Shown here: in pieces, positions 7,695 through 16,181 of the stretch
Position numbering within the stretch: position 1 is the first letter of the stretch
Layout of the letters: every line of letters starts with the position of its first letter
NCBI GenBank assembly: GCA_947623555.1
Contig: CANQGW010000015.1
Span: 1 to 32,553 of the forward strand
Reading direction: 5' to 3'
Length of the DNA: 32,553 nt
Source of the DNA: an uncultured Clostridia bacterium
Lineage (GTDB): Bacteria > Bacillota > Clostridia > TANB77 > CAG-508
Position numbers and translations under genes: made by a program
The notes under the pieces: model-generated
The model's database searches: none
The model's input: only the letters and a program-made list of their open reading frames with translations
Told to the model about the DNA's origin: nothing

Positions 7695-9362
7695 ATGGCT
7701 TTATCTAAAGAAGAAAATGAAGAAGAAAAACAAGAAAGTAACAAAGAAGAAATAAATGCAAAGAATGTTGATGAAAAGAAAAAAACTAATAACAAAAAAG
7801 GTGGTAAAAAATTTTTAATTATTAGTGTTATTATAATTATTTTAATAGGCGCTTTAGCTGGTGGTTATTTTTACTATATATTATCAAAGCCCAAATTTAA
7901 AGATGTTAATATTGAGCTTGGAACAAATAGCGTAACTTTAGATGACTTTTTACTAGATGATATTTATAAAGAAAACTGTGAGCTAGTAACAGATTTGTCT
8001 ACTATAAATTATGAAACTACTGGTACATACGAAATTGAATTAAAATATAAAAATATAAAACAAAAAGTAAACTTAAATATTGTAGATACTGTTGCACCAG
8101 AAGTTGAGTTTCAAAACTTAAATAAATATGTAGATTATAAATTAAATGCAGATGATTTTATAAAAAGTAAATCTGACTTGTCTGAAATGACAGCTACTAT
8201 TTCTAACCCTCCTGAAATAAAAGGGATTGGAAAATATGAAGTTTTAGTTGAGGTTAAAGACTCTTCTAATAATGTAACTAGTAAGTCTTGTGAATTAAAC
8301 GTTACTAGAGTTGTAACAGAATATACATTAGAGCTTGGTAAAAAGCTAAAAAAGGAAAATGTTTTATTAAACAAGGCTGATGCAAATACCATTTCACAAA
8401 GTGACATTGATGCTATTAATAAAAAAGGTGTTGGAGAATATAAGCTAGTTTCTAACATAGGTGGTCAAAAAGAAACTATTAAAATTATTGTTAAAGACAC
8501 TACTGCACCTAAACTTGTACTTAAAAATGTTAGTATTTATGATGATGAAAAAGTAAGTGGTAAGTCTGCTTTTATTAAATCGGTTTCTGATGCTTCTAAA
8601 GTTACTACAACTTTAAAAACTACAATTAATTATTCAAAACTTGGAAGTCAAAATATTGTAATAGAGGCTGTGGATGCTTCTGGAAATAAAACTCAAAAAA
8701 CAGCTACTTTAACTATAAAAAAGGATACTGATGCTCCAATATTTTATGGATTATCTAACATTAGTATTAAAAGAGGAGGCTCTGTTAACTTTAAAAGTGG
8801 TGTTAAAGCAGTAGATGCAAAAGATGGCAATGTAAGCTTTACAGTAGATACAAGTAAGGTAAACTTAAATTCTGCAGGCACCTATTATGCAAAATACACT
8901 GCAAAAGATAAAAAAGGAAACTCTACTACAAAGAGTAGAAAAATTACTGTACAACATAACCAAACAGATACAAACAATAAATTTAATACTTTTTACAATA
9001 ACTATTTAGCTGGAAAAAGTGTAAGCGGAATTGTTTCTACAATTAGAAGTAAAATTAGATATAATAGCAATTGGGGCGGAGATGACCCTATTTGGTATGG
9101 ATTAACAAATAATATAGGAAACTGTTATGTACACGCTTTACTTGTAAAAAAAGCATTAGATAAACAAGGAATTACTAACCAATTAATTTATACAACTGAT
9201 AAAACGCATTATTGGAATTTAGTATATTCTGGTGGAGTATGGCGTCATTATGATGCTACACCAACTGCTCATATTCAAGGTCCAGCAACTGATACAGAAA
9301 AGGCTAACAGTAGCGCAATGCATGGAAGGAAATGGTCTAGTTCTTTTCCTAAAGCAAAGTAA
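7695..9362 (+). CDS. Cell-surface Ig-like repeat protein with C-terminal transglutaminase-like domain
   Basis: 555 residues: a charged Glu/Lys-rich cytoplasmic tail (1-40), one membrane segment (about 42-65), then three or four Ig-like repeats recognisable by KDTTAP/DTDAPIF starts (about 70-420). At the end is a transglutaminase-like domain with candidate triad Cys477 (GNCYVH), His505 (THYWN) and Asp520 (HYDATP). Such domains act as cysteine peptidases or amidases on wall peptides. Inference: the Ig-like stalk positions the enzyme in the wall. It starts 21 bases after the carboxypeptidase, behind an AAGGAGG site, so the two probably act together. Confidence 0.85.
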   Translation: MALSKEENEEEKQESNKEEINAKNVDEKKKTNNKKGGKKFLIISVIIIILIGALAGGYFYYILSKPKFKDVNIELGTNSVTLDDFLLDDIYKENCELVTDLSTINYETTGTYEIELKYKNIKQKVNLNIVDTVAPEVEFQNLNKYVDYKLNADDFIKSKSDLSEMTATISNPPEIKGIGKYEVLVEVKDSSNNVTSKSCELNVTRVVTEYTLELGKKLKKENVLLNKADANTISQSDIDAINKKGVGEYKLVSNIGGQKETIKIIVKDTTAPKLVLKNVSIYDDEKVSGKSAFIKSVSDASKVTTTLKTTINYSKLGSQNIVIEAVDASGNKTQKTATLTIKKDTDAPIFYGLSNISIKRGGSVNFKSGVKAVDAKDGNVSFTVDTSKVNLNSAGTYYAKYTAKDKKGNSTTKSRKITVQHNQTDTNNKFNTFYNNYLAGKSVSGIVSTIRSKIRYNSNWGGDDPIWYGLTNNIGNCYVHALLVKKALDKQGITNQLIYTTDKTHYWNLVYSGGVWRHYDATPTAHIQGPATDTEKANSSAMHGRKWSSSFPKAK

Positions 9363-9390
9363 AAATATGAACTAAAAAAAGGAGCAAAAT

Positions 9391-10662
9391 ATGGTCATAA
9401 ATAGCTTACTATTAATTATAAGCATTTTAATATACGCAAGTTTTGGCGTTCAAAATTTATTTTTCATTTTGTTTAGCATAATTTCTGCATTTTTTGCAGG
9501 AAAATATATTAACAATGGAAAACACAAAAAATGTGCTTTTATATTAACAATATTTTTTAATATATTTATTTTAGTATTATTTAAAATGCTACCTTATACA
9601 AAAGCATCTATTATTGCCCCACTTGGTGTTTCTTATTATACTTTGCAAATTGTTTCATATTTAGTAGATGTTTATAAAGGAAAATATGAGCCTGAAAAAA
9701 ACTTTTTAAATTTTGCTTTATATATTGCATATATTCCCCATTTATTTATAGGTCCTATTAGCAGATATGAAAATATGAAAACATGTCTTTTTGGAAAAAA
9801 GAAATTAACTTTTGAAAATATATTAAATGGACTTTTAAGAATAAGCTTTGGGTTAGTTAAAAAATTTATTATAGCTGATAGAATTGCTATATTAATTGCT
9901 ACACTTACAAATGGAGATGCTAAATATGTAGGTGCCTATGCCCTAGCTTCTATGGTATTTTATGCAATTGAAATTTATGCTGATTTTAGTGGTGGAATAG
10001 ATATTGTGCTTGGAATCTCTAAAATGCTTGGCATTAATTTAGAGGAAAACTTTGATAGTCCATATTTTTCTGAAAGCATTAAAGAATTTTGGAGAAGATG
10101 GCATATTAGTTTAAGCTCATGGCTTAAAGATTATATTTATATTCCTTTAGGTGGTAACAGAAAAGGAACTTTAAGAAAAAATATTAATTTGCTTATTACA
10201 TTTACAGTTTCGGGTTTGTGGCATGGAGTTAATTATATTGTATGGGGAATTTTAAATGGCATATTTGTTATGTTTGGCGATAAATGGAAAACCAAATATA
10301 AAACTTTAAATAGATTAATTACTTTTATAATTATTTGCTTTTTATGGTCTTTTTATATTTGTCCAAATCCAGTTACTGCTATTAATATGATCATTTCTGT
10401 TTTTACACATTTTAACTATGCAGATTTTGGTGCAAATATTTTAAATTTAGGTCTTAATCTAGCTAGCTTTATAGTACTTGCTATATTTACATGTTTGCTA
10501 TTTATTTATGACGGTAATAAAAGCAAATTGCTTCCTAAAATATTGAATGCAAAACCAGAAACAAAGGTAGCTTTAATTGGTCTTTTGCTAATATGTGTTC
10601 TTGTACTTGGTATTTATGGTATTGGATTTAATGTAAATAGCTTTATTTATAGTAATTTTTAA
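9391..10662 (+). CDS. MBOAT family O-acyltransferase (DltB/AlgI-like)
   Basis: A 423-residue polytopic membrane protein that moves an acyl group, usually acetyl or D-alanyl, across the membrane onto a wall polymer. The MBOAT signature runs through FWRRWHISLSSWL, YIPLGGNR and SGLWHGVNY, with the catalytic histidine at His278. It is translated from an AAAGGAG site and followed by an SGNH-type gene. That pairing (AlgI/AlgJ, DltB/DltD, PatA/PatB) points to polysaccharide or peptidoglycan O-acylation. There is no dltA or dltC here, so D-alanylation is less likely. The substrate is unknown. Confidence 0.9.
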   Translation: MVINSLLLIISILIYASFGVQNLFFILFSIISAFFAGKYINNGKHKKCAFILTIFFNIFILVLFKMLPYTKASIIAPLGVSYYTLQIVSYLVDVYKGKYEPEKNFLNFALYIAYIPHLFIGPISRYENMKTCLFGKKKLTFENILNGLLRISFGLVKKFIIADRIAILIATLTNGDAKYVGAYALASMVFYAIEIYADFSGGIDIVLGISKMLGINLEENFDSPYFSESIKEFWRRWHISLSSWLKDYIYIPLGGNRKGTLRKNINLLITFTVSGLWHGVNYIVWGILNGIFVMFGDKWKTKYKTLNRLITFIIICFLWSFYICPNPVTAINMIISVFTHFNYADFGANILNLGLNLASFIVLAIFTCLLFIYDGNKSKLLPKILNAKPETKVALIGLLLICVLVLGIYGIGFNVNSFIYSNF

Positions 10663-10682
10663 AGTAATAATTTAAGCATAAA

Positions 10683-11696
10683 ATGTTTGAAAGGATATTG
10701 CAAAACATGAGGAAATTAAGAATATTTTTTATAATTATAATAATTATTTTAATATTGCTATTTTTTAATAGGCTTTTAGAGCCCAAATATGCTACTAGTT
10801 TAGTAGAAGGTAGTATGATTTCACAGTATTATAATGAGTCAAAAGATCATGAGGTTATTTTTATTGGTGATTGTGAAGTTTATGCAAACTTTTCCCCTAT
10901 GGTTATGTACGAAAGGCAAGGAATTAAGTCATATATTAGGGGTTCTTCACAACAACTTATTTGGCAGTCTTACTACATTTTAGAAGAAACATTAAAGTAT
11001 GAAACTCCTAAAGTAGTAGTTTATAATGTAAATGCTATGAGGTACAGTGAGCCAGTAAGTGAGGCTTATAACAGGTTAACTATTGATTATATGAAGTGGT
11101 CTAAACAGAAGGTAAATATTATTAAAGCTTCTATGACCAAAGAGGAAAATATGCTATATTATGTTTTTCCACTTTTGCGTTACCACTCTAGGTTTGATGA
11201 ATTAAGTTTGGAAGATATTAATTATTTTTGGCATGGAAAGTCTAATACTTTTAATGGCTTTTTAGTAAATAAAAATGTAAAACCTGTAGAGAGCTTGCCT
11301 ACACAAAAGCCTCTTGGAAATTATAAGTTTGCTGATATTTGTTATGATTATTTAAATAAAATTACTAAATTATGCAAAGAGCATAATATTAAGCTTGTTT
11401 TAATAAAGGCTCCTAGCTTATACCCTTATTGGTATGATGAGTATGATAAACAAATTGCAGAGTATGCTGAAAATAATAATATTGATTATTATAATTTAAA
11501 AAATTATACAAGTGAAATTGGAATTGATTTTTCTACTGATACTTATGATGCAGGGTTACATTTGAATTTAAATGGTGCTACTAAACTTTCTAATTTTTTT
11601 GCTGATTTATTAGTAGAAAATTATGATTTGACTAATTTTAAAAATGATAGCTTATATGAGAAAAAGCTAATTGAATACAAGAATTTCATACAGTAA
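10683..11696 (+). CDS. Membrane-anchored SGNH-like partner of the MBOAT protein
   Basis: 337 residues from 10683. A second ATG at 10707 (329 aa) has a better ribosome site (AAAGGAT) and may be the true start. One membrane segment is followed by an extracytoplasmic SGNH-like fold: block I is IFIGDCEVY and the terminal block is Asp289-x3-His293 (DAGLHLN). The usual GDS serine is replaced by Cys64 (numbering from 10683). I believe the GDCEVY form recurs in clostridial relatives, so it may be a family trait rather than a loss. It probably transfers or removes the acyl group exported by the MBOAT protein. Last gene of the operon. Confidence 0.75.
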   Translation: MFERILQNMRKLRIFFIIIIIILILLFFNRLLEPKYATSLVEGSMISQYYNESKDHEVIFIGDCEVYANFSPMVMYERQGIKSYIRGSSQQLIWQSYYILEETLKYETPKVVVYNVNAMRYSEPVSEAYNRLTIDYMKWSKQKVNIIKASMTKEENMLYYVFPLLRYHSRFDELSLEDINYFWHGKSNTFNGFLVNKNVKPVESLPTQKPLGNYKFADICYDYLNKITKLCKEHNIKLVLIKAPSLYPYWYDEYDKQIAEYAENNNIDYYNLKNYTSEIGIDFSTDTYDAGLHLNLNGATKLSNFFADLLVENYDLTNFKNDSLYEKKLIEYKNFIQ

Positions 11697-11699
11697 ATT

Positions 11700-11793
11700 A
11701 AAAAAGAATATAAATTAGTTTTTGCAGGCGAGTAGGGTAATCTCGCTTTAGCGAGGGCGCTGCGAGCCGAAAAAACAATTTATATTCTTTTTT
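11700..11793. ncRNA. Candidate structured RNA or bidirectional terminator, element 1
   Basis: A perfect 17-bp stem (11700-11716 with 11777-11793), extended by GTTTTT/AAAAAC (11718-11723 with 11771-11776), encloses a GC-rich internal loop: GGCGAGTAGGGT on one side and GGGCGCTGCGAGCC on the other. The loop is closed by an inner hairpin CTCGC-TTTA-GCGAG (11742-11755). It sits between two converging genes and ends in a T-run in both directions, so it can serve as a terminator. The GC-rich loop is much more than a terminator needs and resembles element 2 at 24231. Confidence 0.5.
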
Positions 11794-11864
11794 TATAATT
11801 ATTTAAAAAATCAAAGAAAAATCACTATATTTCTTCTTTTGAATATATAAATTAGTTTTAAATT

Positions 11865-12389
11865 TTAGTTATTAGTTACCATTACATAAGAAATGCTTGT
11901 TATAACATCATTTTCTACAATAAAAGATAAATTTACATTTCCATCTGTATACAAATACTCTGCACCATTTAATGTATAATTTTCCCCGTATGCATTTAGC
12001 ATAACACTCTTATCATCTGCAATTTTCACACCCTCTGGTGTAGCAACCCCATCATCTAAAAGATATGTAGAATAAATTACCTCTTTTCCATCAATATTAC
12101 TTGTAGTTATTTCATAAGAACCATAATTGTATACCTTATCTACTCCCTCAAAAGCACAACTTGGTATTTCAGAATAGTTTTGCTCTTCGCCAAAACTACT
12201 TTTTGAAAACTCTACTCCCGGTGTCATGTTTTTTTCTTCACTAATTAATTCATATTTTAATGAGTTTACTTTTTCAGTGTCACCTGTATTTTGTATTTGA
12301 CCATCTGTTTTTTTAGATACAACATATACTAATGCTACAACTACAATTACTGCTAATATAACTAAAACTATTGTAACTCCTTTTTTCAT
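11865..12389 (-). CDS. Small membrane-anchored protein of unknown function
   Basis: 174 residues: a Lys start and one hydrophobic segment (5-25), then an acidic extracytoplasmic domain of about 145 residues. YELISEEKNMTPGVEF and YEITTSNIDGKEVIYS suggest beta strands. There is no lipobox cysteine and no catalytic motif I recognise. It has a good AGGAGG ribosome site and its own promoter at 12423-12451. It converges on the SGNH gene with element 1 between them. I do not recognise the family. Confidence 0.7.
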   Translation of the reverse strand: MKKGVTIVLVILAVIVVVALVYVVSKKTDGQIQNTGDTEKVNSLKYELISEEKNMTPGVEFSKSSFGEEQNYSEIPSCAFEGVDKVYNYGSYEITTSNIDGKEVIYSTYLLDDGVATPEGVKIADDKSVMLNAYGENYTLNGAEYLYTDGNVNLSFIVENDVITSISYVMVTNN

Positions 12390-12422
12390 AATTATATTCC
12401 TCCTTTAGTATAAATTTTATTT

Positions 12423-12451
12423 ATAATATCAAAAATTAATATTTAGTGCAA
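12423..12451 (-). promoter_or_regulatory. Promoter for the small membrane protein gene
   Basis: On the minus strand TTGCAC (12446-12451), a 17-base spacer and TATTAT (12423-12428), in the gap after recG. Confidence 0.55.
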
Positions 12452-12454
12452 TAC

Positions 12455-14515
12455 TTAAAGTGAAATGCTTTGTTTTAATTTTTCATCTACTAAAGCACGT
12501 AATTTTTTGTTTTTTTCTAATTTTAAACCACTATCTTCTGCCTCTATTTTTAGTGCTACGCTTTGTACCGATTTAAGCATTGGCATATCTACAAATAAAT
12601 TAGCAATTTTAAATTCTGGTAAGCCATGTTGTTTTGTTCCAAAAAATTCACCAGTACCACGAAGCTCTAAATCTTTTTCTGCAATTACAAAGCCATCATT
12701 AGTTTCTTGCATTGTTTTCATTCTTTCTTTTCCTACTTGTGAGCAATTGCTTGCATATTTTAAAATACAATAAGACTGGTATTTACCCCTTCCTACTCTA
12801 CCACGTAATTGGTGAAGTTGGGCTAGCCCAAATCTATCTGCATTTTCTACAACCATAACACTAGCATTTGGTACATTTACGCCAACCTCTATAACTGTTG
12901 TAGAAATTAAAATATCTATTTTTCCATTTTTAAAGTTGCTCATTACCTCTTCTTTTTCTTTTGCCTTCATTTTTCCATACACACATGCCACTTTATATTC
13001 TGGAAAAATTTGCTTTTGATAAATTTCAGTCCATTCTTTTACTGCCTTTAAATCAGCGCTTTGTTCTTCTGTTTCTTTTTCTTCTACTAATGGGCATACT
13101 ACATATACTTGCCTTCCTTCATCAATATTTTTTTTAATAAATGCATTTACCCTATCTTCCATCCTTTTAGTTACTGCATAAGTTTCTATTTTTTTTCTGT
13201 TTGGTGGTAATTCATCAATAATTGAAATATCCAAATCGCCATATAAAATTAATGCAAGTGTTCTTGGTATTGGTGTTGCTGTCATAACTAATACATCAGG
13301 GTGCTCACCTTTTGATATAATAGTTTCTCTTTGCTTAACCCCAAAACGGTGCTGCTCATCTGTTACTACTAAACCAAGTTTTTTAAAAAGTACATTTTCT
13401 GTAAGTAATGCATGTGTACCTATTAATATATCTATTTCTCCATTTGATAAATTTTCTAAAATTTCTTGCTTTTTCTTTGGTTTGGTAGAACCTAATAATA
13501 ACTCTATTTTTATATTAAACGGTTCTAATATTTTTTTAAATTCCTCAAAATGTTGCTCTGCTAAAATTGCTGTTGGTGCCATTATTGCTGCTTGGTAGCC
13601 AGACTTTACTGCTTTATATGCACAAATCATAGCAACTACTGTTTTGCCGGAACCAACATCTCCTTGAAGAAGCCTATTCATTGGTTTACTGTTTTCCATG
13701 TCACTGTCTATTTCTTCTAGCACTTTTAATTGTGCTTTTGTTAAAGAAAATGGTAAACTATTAATTACGTCTGACATTTTTACATTTTTATCAAAACTAA
13801 TTCCTTCATACCTTTGGCTTTCGCCTTTTAACTCTAGCAATGTTAATTGCATAGTAAGTAATTCTTCAAAAACTAGCCTTTTTCTTGCAAGTAACCTTTC
13901 TTCAGTGTTAGAAGGAAAGTGTATTTTTTTTAAGCTACTTTCTAAACCTTCTAAATTATAGTCAGTTAATAAATAGTCTGGCAAAGTTTCAGGCATGTTT
14001 CCATCTATCAATAACAATGCATTTTCTACTGCTTGCCTAATTGCCGTTTGTGACAAGTTGTATGTTGAAGGATATATTGGCATAATTTTACCTGTGTTTT
14101 TTTGCTTTCCTACTTCATCAAAAACAGGGTTACGCATTTCAAAATGATTTACAACTTTAGTTACTTTACCAAAAAACCTATAAGTTTGACCCCTTTTTAT
14201 GCGTGTTTTAATATATGTTTGGTTAAACCAAGTAATAGTACATCTTCCAGTGTCATCTTCTACAATGGTTTTTAAAATAATCATATTTTTACGAATACGG
14301 TTTATGCTTACTTCCGAAACTACCCTTGCTTCAATAGTTACTTCTTCCCCATCTTGTATGCTATCAATTGCCTTTAGCTTACTTCTATCTTCGTATTCTC
14401 TTGGAAAATATGTTAATAAATCACCTAATGTATATATGTTTAAATTATTTAAATAAGCTACTTTTGTAGGACCTACTGTTTTTACATATTGTACACTTTG
14501 TTTTAAATCTACCAT
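12455..14515 (-). CDS. recG: ATP-dependent DNA helicase RecG
   Basis: 686 residues, normal length. It remodels stalled forks and branched DNA. The N-terminal wedge/OB domain (about 50-150) is followed by a helicase core with Walker A GDVGSGKT (Lys291), motif II DEQH (386-389), MTATPIPRT and the second RecA fold with LRGRVGRG, then the RecG C-terminal segment. A promoter TTGCAT-17-TAAAAT lies at 14549-14577, back to back with that of tmRNA. Confidence 0.97.
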   Translation of the reverse strand: MVDLKQSVQYVKTVGPTKVAYLNNLNIYTLGDLLTYFPREYEDRSKLKAIDSIQDGEEVTIEARVVSEVSINRIRKNMIILKTIVEDDTGRCTITWFNQTYIKTRIKRGQTYRFFGKVTKVVNHFEMRNPVFDEVGKQKNTGKIMPIYPSTYNLSQTAIRQAVENALLLIDGNMPETLPDYLLTDYNLEGLESSLKKIHFPSNTEERLLARKRLVFEELLTMQLTLLELKGESQRYEGISFDKNVKMSDVINSLPFSLTKAQLKVLEEIDSDMENSKPMNRLLQGDVGSGKTVVAMICAYKAVKSGYQAAIMAPTAILAEQHFEEFKKILEPFNIKIELLLGSTKPKKKQEILENLSNGEIDILIGTHALLTENVLFKKLGLVVTDEQHRFGVKQRETIISKGEHPDVLVMTATPIPRTLALILYGDLDISIIDELPPNRKKIETYAVTKRMEDRVNAFIKKNIDEGRQVYVVCPLVEEKETEEQSADLKAVKEWTEIYQKQIFPEYKVACVYGKMKAKEKEEVMSNFKNGKIDILISTTVIEVGVNVPNASVMVVENADRFGLAQLHQLRGRVGRGKYQSYCILKYASNCSQVGKERMKTMQETNDGFVIAEKDLELRGTGEFFGTKQHGLPEFKIANLFVDMPMLKSVQSVALKIEAEDSGLKLEKNKKLRALVDEKLKQSISL

Positions 14516-14548
14516 AACCTTTTCCTTTCAAAAAGCTTTTCTTGTAAC

Positions 14549-14577
14549 ATTTTAACAAAATAGGAATAAAAATGCAA
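14549..14577 (-). promoter_or_regulatory. Promoter for recG
   Basis: On the minus strand TTGCAT (14572-14577), a 17-base spacer and TAAAAT (14549-14554), 33 bases before the recG start. Confidence 0.5.
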
Positions 14578-14597
14578 ATAGATTTTCTGTATTAAGC

Positions 14598-14626
14598 TTG
14601 TTATTTTACTTAAAATATAGTATAAT
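14598..14626 (+). promoter_or_regulatory. Promoter for tmRNA
   Basis: TTGTTA (14598-14603), a 17-base spacer and a perfect TATAAT (14621-14626). Transcription would begin a few bases before the mature tmRNA 5' end at 14645. Confidence 0.7.
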
Positions 14627-14644
14627 AAAATTTGTAATAAATAT

Positions 14645-15003
14645 GGGGATGTATTTGGTTTCGACAGTATTCTAGAAATATTAATAGCGAGTAGTGGATT
14701 CTCACTTGGCCACTTTAATAATGTGAGAAAATAAAATAAACGCTGATAATAGAGAATTAGCATACGCTGCCTAGTTGCAGCGACGTCTTACTTTAGCTCC
14801 CACAGCTTTAGATAAGGCGACGATTTTGTGGGAAACGAAATTATTTTGAGCTATCGAAATAATTGGTATTTTTAAATAGCTACCTTTTTTATAAGCTTGT
14901 TTGTTAGGTTATATTTAAAGGGAATTTTAAAAACAAACTGCACTCGGAGAAGTTAATATGGAAGGTTTATTGGACAGGGGTCCGACTCCCCTCATCTCCA
15001 CCA
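14645..15003 (+). ncRNA. ssrA: Transfer-messenger RNA (tmRNA)
   Basis: A one-piece tmRNA of 359 bases that rescues stalled ribosomes. The 5' GGGGATG pairs with CATCTCC near the 3' end, the T-arm loop (GTCCGACT) is present and CCA is encoded (15001-15003). The tag frame starts with the resume codon GCT at 14742 and reads ADNRELAYAA to a TAG at 14772-14774, ending in the hydrophobic YAA expected for ClpXP recognition. GC-rich pseudoknots follow the tag. Confidence 0.95.
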
Positions 15004-15013
15004 AATATAAAAC

Positions 15014-15043
15014 AAAAATAGCACTTTATGGAGTGCTATTTTT
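15014..15043 (+). terminator. Intrinsic terminator of tmRNA
   Basis: A perfect 12-bp stem (15014-15025 with 15032-15043) has a six-base loop and the T-run in its right arm, eleven bases after CCA. It also lies at the 3' end of the converging gene at 15057. Confidence 0.85.
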
Positions 15044-15056
15044 AAGTTATGTTTAA

Positions 15057-15398
15057 TTACCAATTTGTTTTATACCACCAACTAATTAATACTATTATAA
15101 TTGCCACAGTTATTGTAACAATAACTATAACAAGAGCTGTTTTAGTATTTCTTGGCTTTTGCTCTGATATATCTTGTAAATTTTGTATAATTTTATCACG
15201 AGAAATAGTTGCAATTCCTTTATCAGCATTTTCTTGAGCTGAATTAGTATTATTTGTATTTGATAGTTTATTTTCGTAACCTTCCATTATTATGTTTGGG
15301 TGTTGTACATCAACATTAGATGCATGTATAATTGCATTTAACGTTGTTGATAAAAAGAACAAGACTAATAAAATAATAATTATAATTTTATTTTTCAT
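15057..15398 (-). CDS. Small secreted or membrane protein of unknown function
   Basis: 113 residues from ATG at 15398, chosen over an in-frame GTG at 15410 because the ribosome site GAGGA lies between them. It has an N-terminal hydrophobic segment (likely signal peptide), a polar Asn-rich middle, a short charged helix (ISRDKIIQNLQDISEQ) and a C-terminal membrane segment ending in Trp-Trp-Tyr-Lys. I do not recognise a family. It lies between tmRNA and tRNA-Trp on the opposite strand. Confidence 0.6.
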   Translation of the reverse strand: MKNKIIIIILLVLFFLSTTLNAIIHASNVDVQHPNIIMEGYENKLSNTNNTNSAQENADKGIATISRDKIIQNLQDISEQKPRNTKTALVIVIVTITVAIIIVLISWWYKTNW

Positions 15399-15503
15399 AA
15401 GTATCCTCACATTCTTTTGTACTTTTCTTTATTTTATATAATAATAAAATAAAAGTAAAGTATAATTGCAAAAAATTTTAATTTATAAAAGTGATAATTT
15501 TAC

Positions 15504-15535
15504 TTGCACATTTTGTGTGAATATGTTAATATAAT
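15504..15535 (+). promoter_or_regulatory. Probable promoter for tRNA-Trp
   Basis: TTGCAC (15504-15509), with TAATAT at 17-base spacing or TATAAT (15530-15535) at 20. The exact -10 is uncertain. Confidence 0.4.
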
Positions 15536-15551
15536 ATATAGTTAAAAATTT

Positions 15552-15626
15552 AGGGGTATAGTGTTAATGGTAGCACATCGGTCTCCAAAACCGCCTGTGT
15601 GGGTTCGAATCCTACTACCCCTGCCA
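15552..15626 (+). tRNA. tRNA-Trp (CCA)
   Basis: A 75-base cloverleaf with acceptor AGGGGTA paired with TACCCCT, D-arm GTGT/GCAC, anticodon loop CTCCAAA (anticodon CCA), T-loop TTCGAAT, discriminator G and encoded CCA. Confidence 0.96.
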
Positions 15627-15630
15627 CCTT

Positions 15631-15660
15631 ACCTTTGATAATTAACTATCAAAGGTTTTT
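15631..15660 (+). terminator. Intrinsic terminator of tRNA-Trp
   Basis: A perfect 10-bp stem (ACCTTTGATA with TATCAAAGGT), a six-base loop and a T-run, four bases after the tRNA 3' end. Confidence 0.85.
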
Positions 15661-15687
15661 AATTAAATTAATAAATTGGAGTAATGC

Positions 15688-16149
15688 ATGGAAAAATTAA
15701 AAATTTTATTTAAAAAAATATGTAGTAAAGAAGTTATTTTTTATTTAATATTTGGAGTTTTAACAACAATTGTTAATATTGTTGTTTCATATATATTTAA
15801 GGCTTTTGTTCATATAAATGAAAATTTAGCTAGTACAATTGGTATTATTGTTTCTATTTTATTTGCTTATTTTACTAACAGCAGGTGGGTTTTTACATCT
15901 TATGCTAATACCAAAAAGGAAAAATTAGTTGAGTTTGGCAAATTTATTTTAGGTAGAAGTTTTACAATGGTAATAGAAATTGTAGGGGTATTTTTATTAG
16001 TAGATGTAATTCACAGTTTTTATGGTATGTTTAGTGATAATATTGCATTTTTAATTAATAAATGTATTATTACTGTAATTGTTATTATATTAAACTTTTT
16101 TATTAGTAAATTTTTTACTTTTAAAAAGTTATCTAAAAAAGAAAATTAA
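15688..16149 (+). CDS. GtrA-like membrane protein
   Basis: 153 residues with four hydrophobic segments and the GtrA-family signature: FGVLTTIVNIVVSYIF at the start, NSRWVFTS after the second helix and NFFISKFFTFKK at the end. GtrA proteins are thought to flip or help flip lipid-linked sugars for wall glycosylation. No glycosyltransferase is adjacent, so the pathway cannot be named. Confidence 0.85.
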   Translation: MEKLKILFKKICSKEVIFYLIFGVLTTIVNIVVSYIFKAFVHINENLASTIGIIVSILFAYFTNSRWVFTSYANTKKEKLVEFGKFILGRSFTMVIEIVGVFLLVDVIHSFYGMFSDNIAFLINKCIITVIVIILNFFISKFFTFKKLSKKEN

Positions 16150-16181
16150 TAATTGGGGGCTACTAGAAATGGAGTAATTTA

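Noticed and set aside
10683-10706. dlt operon (D-alanylation) reading of the MBOAT/SGNH pair
   Set aside because: No dltA or dltC genes nearby, and the partners are a carboxypeptidase and a transglutaminase-like protein.
14509-14763. Minus-strand 84-codon open frame over the tmRNA 5' half
   Set aside because: It overlaps the tmRNA promoter and 5' domain and has no ribosome site or recognisable protein features; an accidental frame.
6331-15645. Identical 14-mer CTTTGATAATTAAC at 6331 and 15632, similar at 23087
   Set aside because: At 15632 it is the left arm and loop of a terminator. The other copies do not pair and the sequence is very AT-rich, so chance or local terminator remnants explain it.
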